A DNA stretch of 64,000 bases, from assembly GCA_033030425.1 (NCBI GenBank), contig JAUFSD010000010.1:1612001-1676000 (forward strand). Direction: 5' to 3'. The position numbers were made by a program, and so were the translations under genes. The stretch is from Verpa conica. Lineage: Eukaryota; Ascomycota; Pezizomycetes; Pezizales; Morchellaceae. Shown piece by piece: positions 37,301 to 49,768 of the stretch. Below the pieces are notes generated by a model that had not been told where the DNA came from, did not search any database, and saw only the letters and a program-made list of their open reading frames with translations. The stretch's first letter is position 1, and each line of letters starts with the position of its first letter.

Positions 37301-39089
37301 TCTAGAGATGTATCATTCTCATTACCCCCATTAGCTAATTAAAAATTACCACAAAACACCAAATTCCGAAAAAAATAAGCCCGAGAAATATACGTCTAAA
37401 GATTCCACAACCAGGTTGTTAGAAAAATACAGATCCTCAAACGTATTCGAAGTAAGTTTCTAAGTAAAATGTGCTAAAGAGCCTACAAGCAATGCAGATG
37501 GGTCACGTGATCACATTCACCAGAGAATCTATAGAGATATAGTCAGGTGACGCACTATCTGTAAACACCGGTAGTGTAATAACGGATAACTTGCTTAAAT
37601 AACTACCCCCTCATCTGGTTTAGCTACTCGAAGTCTTCTATGGATTTCCTATTAGCCGTAGAAAAATCACTTAAATCACCCCAAGGGTGTGTATCTTTAT
37701 GTCTTTAGGACCAGTTTGTGGATATTCTGTAGTTGGTTTTCTTTGCCCCTCTCTTTAATGCTTCCCTCTTTAATGACTTGTCCCCCCCCCTAAGCCGCCT
37801 GAGTCGAAAGAGTAGATTCAAGATATTACATAATCACTCTCTCCATCTGTTAATTGATAAGATAACAAGAAACAGATAACAACGGTATTGTATGCGCGCA
37901 ACTCCTTCTAAGCAAGATCACAACTCCAAAAAAGACAAGACTTGCACTCTCTAAGCGCTGCATCTCCAGCTCCGTGGGTTCAAAAGGTTTCAGCCAAAAG
38001 TGAAGAGAAAAAGAGAAGGGAAAGAAAAAAAAAGAGTCTCCCCCCCCCCCTCTATAGAATACAGCCCTACGTTCGTCATACGCGGTCTTACTCACTGGAG
38101 CTCTTATTCGTTCCTCCATCCCGTCTTCTGTCCAGCGTGCCACGTCAGTTGTGCCCCCCCCTCCCCTCCACCGCGCGCCCCACACGCGCATATTCGTTCG
38201 ACAGGAACCCACATAATAATACTACACAGCCGATAACTAGCTCAGGACATTTGGAAACAATTCGTGTTTTGTCGCTGGCAGACAGTCCTGAGTGAAGGGT
38301 GTTTGGAGGTGTGAAGAAGCTGAGGAATATTTTGGAGGAGAAGGGGGGAGATAGAACCAGAGTCGCAGGTGTAAGGTATGTTAAGCGCTCTTTCTTACCC
38401 CCTAAACAAGTGCCCTAGGAGGTGGTTAGTACTCTAGATACTCCAGGACATTGGGCTCCCTACTCCATTCTCCTTGGGCAAGGAGTATATATCTTGGGTC
38501 TTTCAAATCCTTGTGGTAGATCCTTAATTATTTTTCCCGCTGTTCACTGCCTGCTGTCAGAGCCTGTCTCAGCATTCCTGGTGCTGCACTGCGATTTGAA
38601 CATCTGCATCAGATCTCACATCAAGATCTGCACAGGCGGGGAGGGGGGGCTTAGGGTTACAGGAAGGAGAATGCGAGATAGATATAACTTTCCGAATCAC
38701 CAAGGGCACAAGAAACACTTTAAATACTTCTGCTGACAAGTTGGCCTCTTCCTAGAATAGCCTTACCCCACCGTATCGTCCACTCTGTGACGAAGTCGTT
38801 CCTTAGCTATCGAAGATCCGGCTCTCTTAACAGAGCAGCCAGCCTGTCGTTCCCGGCACGCTCCAGCATCATTCCCACGGGCCGGCTTATGAGCAGGCCC
38901 CGACGTCGTCGCCGTCCGAAACCACCTCCGCGTAGCCAGGTTCTCGTGGATCTTCCGCATATTTGCCACTTTACCCCTTTTCACACATAGATAAAAGAAC
39001 AGGTCCGAGGGATTGTTCATTCTTTTTCAGTTACAAAATTACTTGGTTCATCATTCGCAAGCTCGGCAAATACACACACAGCAGCAGCC
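34375..39089. other. Gene-poor tract with foldback element and GC-rich palindromes
   Basis: No recognised gene in 4.7 kb. It holds the foldback element at 35910-36057, a nested palindrome at 35265-35335, and homopolymer and microsatellite runs (poly-T near 36470, CT repeats near 36420). Open frames at 35451-35849 and 35876-36208 (both minus) have no recognisable domain, and the latter lies across the foldback element. The last few hundred bases are the likely promoter of the DUF1349 gene at 39090. Confidence 0.5.
35910..36057. mobile_element. 148-bp foldback / MITE-like element
   Basis: Arms at 35910-35938 and 36027-36057 are inverted copies. A 17-bp core (cggtcacacaagacgtt and its complement) is perfect, and the arms extend outward to gtgataaa/tttatcac with a few mismatches. 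The interior has a G9-C8 palindrome at 35961-35981. No target-site duplication was evident and no transposase is nearby, so the class is unassigned. Confidence 0.55.
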
Positions 39090-39811
39090 ATGCCTCCGGA
39101 CAGCTCCTCGTTCAGGTACTTCAACACCCCTGCTAACGTTGAAGTCCCCCCATGGCTTGGGAACTTCACCCTCAAGGCACGGTATGGATCTACTACATCT
39201 CTTCTCCCCCCCCCCTATTCTCCCCTCTCTCTAACGCTGACTAAAACTATCAAAATAGGTCCGGCACCGACCTCTGGCGCAAACCCTCCCGTGATACATT
39301 TACAGCCCCAGTCTTATACACTCGCTCCCCTGTGCACTTCTTCCGTGCCGAAGTAACCGTCCATCTCCGTCTCACCTCTGCCTTCGAGTGGGACCAGGGT
39401 GGGCTTGTGATCTTCGCTGGCCCCACCCCTACTACCACATCCCCATCTGCACCTAACAGTGGTCCTCCGCCGGCAGGGAAATGGGTCAAGGCGGGGATCG
39501 AGTACTATGATAACCGCACTACAGCATCGTCTGTATCTGCGTCTTCTGACGGCGCGGATTGGTCCCTTGTAGAGTTGCCAGAAGGTGTTAACGAGTTGAA
39601 AGTTAGGTTCGAGAAGGTGGACCAGGCGCTATGGGTGTGGTTCGATGATGGTGTAGAGTGGAAGAAGTTGAGAGAGGTTACGTGGTTCTTCTGGGGAGTT
39701 GACGAGAAGAGCATAAGAGTGGGTGTCTACGCGAGTCGGCCTGCAAACTTTGTGAGTGGAAGGCCACTGGAAGAGCTGGTTGTTGAGTTTGAGGGGCTTG
39801 AGATCTATTAA
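39090..39811 (+). CDS. DUF1349 concanavalin A-like domain protein
   Basis: Two exons, 39090-39181 and 39259-39811, split by a 77-nt intron, giving 214 aa. The join yields LKARSGTDLWRKP, the start of the DUF1349 signature, followed by FRAEVTVHLRL, WDQGGLVIFAG, KWVKAGIEYYDN and ADWSLVELPEG, all in the family order. The domain adopts a jelly-roll fold like concanavalin A lectins and glucanases and fills nearly the whole protein. There is no signal peptide, so it is probably cytosolic. Biochemical function of the family is not established; some members are annotated as regulators of enolase-type genes. A second member lies tail-to-tail 448 bp away. Confidence 0.88.
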
Positions 39812-40259
39812 AAGAGGAAGCAGCTCAGAAGGAGAGCCGTTTGAGTGGAGGACAGCTGGCACGTATTGGAATTCTTTTCGGGTTTAAGTTGCGGTTTTGA
39901 CTTCGTACTTCGTTTCTGAGTGGCATCTGCCATGTTTGGTTTTATGGCTTTTTAGTTCCCCTTTATTTGTTTACAATTTGGTATTGGATTCGGCATGTCT
40001 TTTGTATGAGGTTAATTTTTTGTATTCATCTTATATAGTATTATGCAGATAATTATGCCTGTCCTTTGATCTTGTTTATCCTCCCTCAGTATTGTGGGGT
40101 TTAGCCTGTGGTGCTTCCATCTGCCCAATATACTTATCCCTCTATCTTTGAGTATTCTCATAGGTAACACCAGTACATTCAAAAAGATAATGCTCCCAGG
40201 GCCGGGAGTATTCATTCTTATAACCCAGACCTTTATAGGGACTGTGCCCATATCCCACC
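39812..40259. other. Convergent intergenic region between DUF1349 genes
   Basis: Both flanking genes end here, so this 448-bp AT-rich stretch holds their terminators. No other feature seen. Confidence 0.7.
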
Positions 40260-40907
40260 TCAGTTCTTCCAAACCTCTATAGTCTCAAACACAACCTCAA
40301 TCCCCGCCTTTTCATCCCCCTCCACCACCTTCGGCTTCGCTACATAGGCCCCCACCTCCACCTCCGGATCCCTCTCCAACAGCTCGGGCTCAAACACCCA
40401 CGCAATCTCCCTCGCCGTATGCTTCACCTCACCCTCCACTATATTAATAATCAAACTAGGACCCTCCCTAACCATCTCTAACGTGACGTTCGCATTGTCA
40501 AGCCCCATCCCCTCTGGACCCCCAGCGAGGGACCAGTCCGCCCAAGATGATTTAGCGGCAGCCACGATGGATACACGGGGGACCCCACCGACGTATTCGA
40601 TACCTGCTTTGATCCAGCGTGGGGGCTGCTCATGGCTGTTCTTGATGGCGGGTGTGAAGATGAACGATATGCCGCCTTGGTCGTAGAGGGTTTTCCAGGG
40701 TGCGTGGAATGTCACCGTTGCGCGCGAGAATTCGGAGAGTCTGAGAGTGGTCGAGAGGGAGGGGAATTTGTGCGCGATATGGCCGGGCTTGCGCCAAAGG
40801 TCAGTTACGGGGTGGGCGGTGATACTGATGGGGAGGGATGTGGTGCTTGGGAGAGGGGGGAGATGGTTTTTGAGGGTGAAATCCGAAAGAGGGATTTTGG
40901 TCTGCAT
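40260..40907 (-). CDS. DUF1349 concanavalin A-like domain protein, second copy
   Basis: Single exon of 215 aa, nearly the length of its neighbour at 39090-39811. The family landmarks are in order: VTDLWRKPGH, RATVTFHAPW, YDQGGISFIF, RWIKAGIEYVGG, VSIVAAAKSSWADWSL, WVFEPELLERDPEVEVGAYV and VVFETIEVW. Sequence similarity to the neighbour is clear but moderate, and the neighbour has an intron that this gene lacks, so the duplication is old or involved intron loss or gain. No signal peptide. The role is unknown, as for the family. The start at 40907 gives the conserved PLSDFT-type N-terminus. Confidence 0.87.
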   Translation of the reverse strand: MQTKIPLSDFTLKNHLPPLPSTTSLPISITAHPVTDLWRKPGHIAHKFPSLSTTLRLSEFSRATVTFHAPWKTLYDQGGISFIFTPAIKNSHEQPPRWIKAGIEYVGGVPRVSIVAAAKSSWADWSLAGGPEGMGLDNANVTLEMVREGPSLIINIVEGEVKHTAREIAWVFEPELLERDPEVEVGAYVAKPKVVEGDEKAGIEVVFETIEVWKN

Positions 40908-42911
40908 GGTGGAGGGGATTTCGTGAGGTCGTCTGGAGAGTGGAGGGATTGGGTTGGGGTTTTTTTTGTTGATGCTATTGATTTATATAATGTTTTGGAG
41001 CTCTTAACTTCGAAGATATAGTTTTACGTATCCCCCCGCATCTGTGCCAACCCTTCACCTACCCCATTCTCGTGAGCATCGTGGACTTCCCCGGCATGCC
41101 GCTGTAATACGCGAATTCTTGGTTTCCTCCCCGCCTGGTGCTATTCCATAAACCCTTCCCTCTATTTGCGTTAGTAATAATTATATAACTAATCGGATAC
41201 GGACCGACAGCCCCCGATCACACCATAGATGGACCAGCCAAGAGATCATCACAGGGAGAGAAGATTGAAACGGAAGGATTATTGATACAGCGTATTTACA
41301 AACTCGTATTCGCCTGTGTTTACCTATTCAGGGAGGGAGTGGGGAAACGTTTTCCTATTTGAGGGAGAGTTATCGTCGAGGGGGGGAGGTGAGGTGGAAT
41401 GCGGCTCAAATAAGCTTATCGATATGGCACTACGGACGGGAGTTGCCGGGGGGTCAAGACCGTTATTCTCAGATGTCTGGGTAGAAATACATGTAATAGA
41501 AGAAAGCCTTGATAAATGCGAGTTTCTGCTTGACCATAATCTTGTATTTATTAAAGAGTTGTTGTCATAAAATTACTTATAAACCGGTCATCTAATCCAG
41601 AAGTAAGTTTGAACCCGAGCTCCCTTTCACCACCCACAAAACTATCAGAGACCACCCTCTCTCCCAGTAGAAGTTTGTTATAGTGCTTATATAGAGGAGA
41701 TGTTTACGCCCCAAATCAATCTTCCTAACCCACTACCATCTCTCTACCATCACCCCACAAAAACACCCACAGTCTATACACATTTACGGCGTAACGTCCC
41801 AAAAGAAGACCCTATTAACAAACCACACCACCACAAACAGTCATCAATAGTAACACCCCCCCCCCCATAATAGTAACCCAACAGCCTCAAGAGGGAAGCT
41901 TTAAGCGAATCTAACACTGGGCCCCACCAATTACACAAGTACTAGCAACCCATGTAGCCTTCCAAGCTAGCTGGGATCGATGGCTTAATATTACTCATAC
42001 AGAAGAGTAAGCCTAATGTGATTAGAATATTTATTAGTAGAGATACTAGAGACACTGGGTAAATAGTAATAATTGCCTTTTTTTTATCGATAAGGCGAGG
42101 GGTTGGTGTTGTCCCACTGTGGGAGTATCTACTAGGAGTAATATCATGAATTGTAATTATAAAGACCCACATATTCTCCTAAGGAGTAAACTTGGGATGT
42201 TTCTCTACGCGTGTGGTGTAACTAGAGTCCTGTTTTTATAGTAGTTGGCTTGTCATTGATCAAATAAAGTAAGCTTTTAACATATTTTCAGCAATAATTC
42301 TGTGGTTTGTGTTTTTTCTAGCCCAGTTCTAAGATTTATCTACGCTCGAAGTAGATGAAAGAATAGACTAATGGAAGGGAGGCGGGACGAGTAACTAAAA
42401 TAGGCTTATGTAGGAGAGATCCAGTTTTTGCAACGTACCATAACTATTGGCTGTTGAGATACTATCCACTTAACGCCAGTGCCCAACTCCTGGCACAACC
42501 ACAGCTCATATATCTACTTTGAAACACCCGCATCAAGTAATTGATTGGAAGAGCCTCTTCAGTAATATAGCTATATCAATAATAACAACTCTGGAGCCTC
42601 TTCCTATTACACTACCAGTACTCATTGGAAGGCAATAGATAATAAATGGTATGAAACAAACTTTACCCAATATATTCTATTATACAACACTGATATCTGA
42701 AAATCGTTTAAGCTGCCTTTTGGGTCTCGACTTATAGCCTATCCTTTCTTTCTCGCAGAGATGGTTCTATCTACTTCTGACCCTTGTGCCTGTATGGCAC
42801 AAGAATCAGTGGGGATCCAGACACGGGGTTTGTATGGAGGAAGTCTGCGATAAGCTCTCGCATACTCAAGCTATGATCAACCTATCGCCCACCTTCGTTA
42901 GAAACACCTCT
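40908..42911. other. Intergenic, no gene recognised
   Basis: Contains the promoter of the minus-strand DUF1349 gene and then 1.9 kb of AT-rich sequence. An 84-codon open frame at 41316-41570 (plus) has no recognisable content. Short homopolymer runs occur. Confidence 0.5.
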
Positions 42912-43616
42912 TTAAAAGTCCATACGCCAAATCAAGTCATGGCTATAATTAATAAGACCCACCTCTTTTCTATCAAACATCCGGTAAAGTCCCTCCCACT
43001 GCCTGGTCTCTACCTGTTGCTCTTCATATATCCCTCTCAATACGTGCCCCCCTTCTTCGAGTAGATCGACTACTCGCTTATCTACAAATTCTTCCCCATA
43101 CTCAGTACATGATGTATTTGAAACTCTCACAATACCTCTCCTTTCCTTCGGCAATAATCTAGCATTAAACCACGTCTTTGTCGCATGTAGAGGAGGTTTA
43201 ATGAAATGATGGTAGTGCACGGAGCCCTTCCACCAACCGCTAATACAAATAACCCGAAGAAGCACTGGTGGAATAGGTTGCCCAAATGATGATATTGTCT
43301 CGCTAGTAGATGTCCCTTCAGAGTCCTTGCAGGTAGGTTCAGATGAATGTAGGTCCAGAACTAGAGGGGGAATAAAACTGATTCTCTGGGTTGGTTCCCA
43401 ATCAAGGACCTTTCGGGTAGAAGTGGGAGATGAATGTGACCTCGCAAGTGCTGAAGCAGAGGCAGTAGGTATACTTGGGTGAGGTGTGCACGTATTTGTC
43501 TCTGTTGAAACTACTGAAGCTCTCAATGAAGGTTCGCTCGCCCGTCGGGATATTTTTCTACCATTTGTTAGATTCCACCCCCCATTGGTACATAAATCTC
43601 TCATAGATCTAGACAT
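42912..43616 (-). CDS. Hypothetical single-exon protein, 234 aa
   Basis: An uninterrupted ATG-initiated frame in a tract otherwise dense in stops. The N-terminal half is Ser/Thr/Pro-rich and probably disordered (TETNTCTPHPSIPTASASAL). The C-terminal half looks folded: ICISGWWKGSVHYHHFIK, NARLLPKERRGIVRVSN, EEFVDKRVVDLLEEGGHVL. No signal peptide or membrane segment is seen. No family recognised. Size and mixed composition favour a real gene over chance. Confidence 0.5.
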   Translation of the reverse strand: MSRSMRDLCTNGGWNLTNGRKISRRASEPSLRASVVSTETNTCTPHPSIPTASASALARSHSSPTSTRKVLDWEPTQRISFIPPLVLDLHSSEPTCKDSEGTSTSETISSFGQPIPPVLLRVICISGWWKGSVHYHHFIKPPLHATKTWFNARLLPKERRGIVRVSNTSCTEYGEEFVDKRVVDLLEEGGHVLRGIYEEQQVETRQWEGLYRMFDRKEVGLINYSHDLIWRMDF

Positions 43617-44333
43617 TTCTTTGGTGATAGATGGTACAAGGGTGAACTGAAGCTGGTAGGAGTTGATGGCAGAGAAACTGGGATGAGCCTAGCTAGATAG
43701 GATTAAGGACAGGTGTTGATGAGTGGTATAGGAACGTAGGCCAAGATTAGACTTTTTTAGGTGGCTACGTATTGATCATTTAATAGTGCTATAGACATAA
43801 CGCCTATTTGACTAAAAACTAAAATAAAGAGGTAACTGTGTGTTACCCCTAGCCCTAAACAGGAAAGAAAATAACGGAAAGAATAGAATATTCTCTCAAA
43901 AGTCTCTAAAGAAATCGATAATTATGACACATGCATTCTCACCACGTTTTACTGCACATAGGTGGTGAAATCACTCAAAACTAGCCCATCTTAGCCCAAG
44001 AGCTTACATCTTCCTTTGTAATGTGGTGTCGCCTATACAAGCCCTTAAAGTATCCGGTCAAAAGGCATGCTAGTCACCCATCATGGAACTTGCCGTAAGC
44101 AATAGAAATTTTTCTAAGTATTAGAACTCCGTAAGTAGCCGTCGCCTTCCCTCTAACTCTGATTGGCATGGGTTCCCAGGGAAGAAATCGCCGACTTTGG
44201 GGTCTGGATATATTTTCTTTGGTGTATTGAATAGAGTAGAAAGAACTTCCCCTAGAATAGCCAGTGTTCAATCAAGCTAGAAGGTCATAGAACTCAAAAT
44301 AAAATAAAATTTATTCTATCACTTATTTCAATG

Positions 44334-44370
44334 AGGGCACTCATGTACTTATAATTCATTCATTCAATGA
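44334..44370 (+). mobile_element. Possible 3' end of a second, heavily truncated LINE copy
   Basis: The string catgtacttataattcattc followed by attca resembles the 3' terminus of the LINE at 1329-5262 read on its own strand (catgtacttaaatgataaat, then ATTC repeats). Only about 30 bp match, so the assignment is tentative. Confidence 0.25.
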
Positions 44371-47021
44371 GGTCACTTCTGGTCAAGAGCTTGATACGCA
44401 GTCTATACGCCAACCCAACATTAGCCAAAGTCGTATAAAGAATTCTACAAAGCTTTTGAGTTAAAGCCCCTTCTGAATAGTAATCTGTAAAAGAAAATTA
44501 AGATAGAAGCTGTTTCTTCGTTGTCGCTATCATAAGCCATCACTCGCAACACCACCACACAACCTGAAAAAGTGGCTAATTCACCGATAAGGTTATGTAT
44601 TCCCTACCGACTACGATTGTTTAATTTTACGAAAGCTCCTTCGACAAGATCGGTTTCCCGGCACGGAGTTACGCTATTTAATTAACCCCACTAACGACAA
44701 TCTCATCTAGGTGACCATTACGAAACCGGCTGCTAGTTGAAATTCGATGTAAGCGCTTAAACACGGTACTAGAACTTTACCAGTAGGGTGTGAAACCGGT
44801 AATCTCCGTTGCAAGCCGTCCCTAATTTTCTTTAGGACGGGGTCTTTTGGCGAGTGATGACTCGTGATGTCAGTTTTTTTTTCTCCCGGGAGGAGGTGGG
44901 GTATCTCTCGGACGGATTTTGGTCCGTGAGTTTGGTAGGTAGAGCTGGTCCTGAAGTTGGGGAAATTAGAGTATTTTTCAGTATGGTCTGAGCACTGGGC
45001 CGGCCATGTGAAAGAGTGGACGTATATGTACCGTTATGTAGAGCTACATAGACCGGTCAGCCCAATCTAGCAAAGAAATAAAATAACACTCCGAGATCTT
45101 GTGCACTCCCATTGAGCTTATCGGGAAAGAGCCGTCGGGTACTTACCGGTAGCAAAAGTCAAAGTCGGATGATGGACATGCAAGAAAAGCCCCATTGCCT
45201 AGTTTGTGGAACTGCAGCAAACGTCGGGTTGGGCCGATTAAATGAATCTTGTAAATCGAACGTTGTTCTGGATGGGGAGGCGTCCAGGATGCTTATTGTA
45301 CTTAGTCCTGGAGATCATTATATTACATGTATCCCTGCCGATCATAGAAGTTGATATTGCTTGTCTTTGAATGGGGTCAACACTATTAGTTTGGGAAATC
45401 GACAACCGTGGGTTTTATTCTATACAGATATTGCACATCCCGAAAAAAAACAAAAAACAAAAGTCGACATGTCACCTGCAAGAAATCTGCGGAGGTTAGG
45501 GTTCATCAATTAAAGATTCACTCTCCACTCCACCGACAAGGATCAAGTGTTGGGCCCCCTGGAATTTAATTGCAACTGTAGCCGGAGGCAGACACGTTAT
45601 TTAGAACTTGAAGGTTTCATTCCACTGCTGCTGTCTCGCAGTTGCACGTGTTAGATTGACCTTTGATCTCGTATCCGCGGCTGCAACTGTCAGAGCTAGA
45701 CGCATTATCAAGTATCAGTCGCACGGAGTCGTAGGGCGACGGCGACCGGGGCTAGGGATTGTATGTACGCATTCCTGCACATTCCCTATAACGAGTGGCT
45801 ATTTCCCATCTAGAACCCATCCCAGATTCAGAAATTGCCCGGCACATGGCCAGAAACAAACCCTAGCCCTACATATATACACACGTAGCAGTTTTCTGCA
45901 GGGTTCTCTCACCAGATGTTTCGAAACCAGCACTCGACCTATTCCTGCTTTCGGGGCTTGAAGCGAAGGCAGTGAAGACTCTACTCTACTGGTCCGGTTA
46001 GCGCCCTCCGATCCCAAAGAAGCAGAAACAAAACATGCTTAGGGGTGGGGGGGTGCGATAGTCCTGCATTGATTCGCCTGACAAGAAAAGAAGCCGCCGT
46101 GCTTTCGATACCGCAGCCAGAGCCAATTAAACACCAGCTCATCGAGAGGGTTACAGATAGCTAACACATACCCCGGATTCCTGTCGCAGTGATCGCTTGG
46201 TACCGACGCCCGGTGCCCAACACCCGACTCACTCCCGAGGAAAAGAGGAAAAAATAAAGGCAGCAGCATCAGAGCAGAGCCTCATGGATGGCAAAGTTGC
46301 GTCATTGGACCCTGGGAATGCTGTAGTAGAGAGGATCATGAAACTATACGTGAGCCGCGCGTGAAGAGTGCTTATTTTTACTTTTAATTGTGCAAGTATC
46401 TGTTATTACTACATGTGCTACATGTATTTTAGGGTGGCAATGGCGTAGACAGTTCAGATGTGTACACATCGATACACGATAACGATTGCATTTTATGTGT
46501 ATACACAATAAATGCAAGTACTGCATGTATGTATTCGGTGTCGAGGATATAATCCTAGAGACGATCATACGGTGCTGCGACAATTGGCACTCCTTGGGCG
46601 AGGAGACTTCCTCCTCTCCTCGGCGCGGGAGACCGCGTGTCGTGCATACTCAGGCAGCTGTTGTATTTACATGTAATTGCACTGGAGTGATATGGTCGGG
46701 GAGATGCAGCGTAGGCCTAGACGTGAGTAACGGCAACGTCTTCTTTTCTTTTGGCTTCCTTCCCTTCCAGCAAGCAGTCTGATGTCTTCTCTGTACCACC
46801 GGTAAATGGAGGCTGAACCACGGTGAGCAGAACAGGCTATCACTGCTAAAGTACATGTAGCCAGTCCAGCTCTCCCCGGCGGCCGGTTCTAAAAGAAATC
46901 AGTGTCGGGCTCTAACGCCATTCGGGGGAGTAGCGACGGATGTGGCAACTGGCGGTGCTGCATCGGGCAACGGGATGATAACAGCCACTTGAAACAACAG
47001 TGATGGGGACGATAGAGAGGC

Positions 47022-47065
47022 CTGGGCTGGGGCTGGGACTGGCTGGGACTGGGACTGGGACTGGA
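47022..47065. repeat. Microsatellite of ctgggact-type units
   Basis: Interrupted repeats of ctggga/ctgggg over about 44 bp. It produces the Ser-Gln-Pro strings in short open frames of the opposite strand. Confidence 0.75.
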
Positions 47066-48217
47066 ATACATGTAGTATGCAGATACCATAGGGCAGAGAC
47101 ATATACACCCAGATATATATATATATACATGCCACAAGGGAATGTCTACTCTGGCTTGGGCTCTTCTCTTTATTCCACCGTTGACACATCTCCCACCTAC
47201 CTCACCGCAATTTCCCTCCAATCAAGCCCCTAGACGCCTCGGTAGCAACAGGTAGGAGAGCAACGCCAGTGCACTTCACCTCAACATCACCTCTCCCCCA
47301 TCTCCTTTCCTCCCCCCAAACCACCAGAAACAACAACAGCCACAAGTCAGCCCAGCAGCCCAGCACGAAGCCTCCCATCGTCGTTTTTTCGCGCCGTTGC
47401 CGATTCCCAGCCAAACATCCCCCAAGCAGTGCAACTGACAGACGGCTAGCAAAAAAAAGCCGCATCTCGAGCAATCTCCTCCCCCCAGAAGCCCCCTCCC
47501 GTTCTCCGCAGACCCCTTTTCCCGACGGGCCTCTTCTCATCCACCGCGCCGCCAAAAAGAAACACCGGCTCATTTGCGTCTGTCACCACCGACCTCGTCT
47601 CACACCCGCCCGCCTGCCCGCCTTCACGTGGTCTCTCCCCGCAGAACAATAGAACGGGTGTCCGGTGTCCCTAGCTTAGAATTACCGTAAGTGTGCCTCT
47701 GCTACATAGAGGAGCTGGGCGGGCTCCTCTCACAATCTCTTGCTTGCCCACCTCCCTTATCCATAGTCTTTGATCCCCAGGTTGCTTCGCTTTCTTTTTC
47801 AGCTTGACTTCCCCACGCTTGTTTCTTGTGAGCAATTTCCCTCACTGCACTGTACACATACACAAACATATACCAAATACCAACAGATCGTAGACTGGAA
47901 CTGTTTTTGACTGCTTCCTGAGTTATCCTCAATGTCTCTCTACCTCCCCCTCTCATCCATATTAAAAAGAGCCCGTTTCCTTGGCTTCATCTTGTTTCTA
48001 TCATCACCGTCCCTCCCCTTGCCCCATCCGCTTAAATACCCCTATGCCTCATCTAAGATCCCTTTTTCTCTGCAGACGTGGACCCATTATTGACCCGTAT
48101 TACTTGCACATTCCAGATAAATCAAAGATCCGCCTGATATCAACAGAATCCCTCTTGCGACTCGAGCAACGTTACAAGAACAGTAAAGAGCTAGAAAAAC
48201 ACGGGAAAGGAAGCAGA

Positions 48218-49768
<1,551 letters not shown>

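Larger units (their letters stand above)
43617..48217. other. Gene-poor region upstream of CDC42
   Basis: No recognised gene. It includes a possible LINE 3' end (44334-44370), a GGGACT-type microsatellite (47022-47065), an AT dinucleotide run near 47110, and pyrimidine-rich sequence at 47.2-48.2 kb that is probably the CDC42 promoter and 5' leader. Open frames of 60-130 codons at 45.6-47.6 kb overlap on both strands with biased composition and are not credited. Confidence 0.5.

Noticed and set aside
41600..41640. tRNA B-box-like string (gtttgaacccgagctcc)
   Set aside because: No matching A box, acceptor stem or anticodon arm around it.
47269..47652. 127-aa Pro/Ser-rich plus-strand open frame upstream of CDC42
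   Set aside because: Pyrimidine-rich leader-type sequence with opposite-strand frames also open; no domain.
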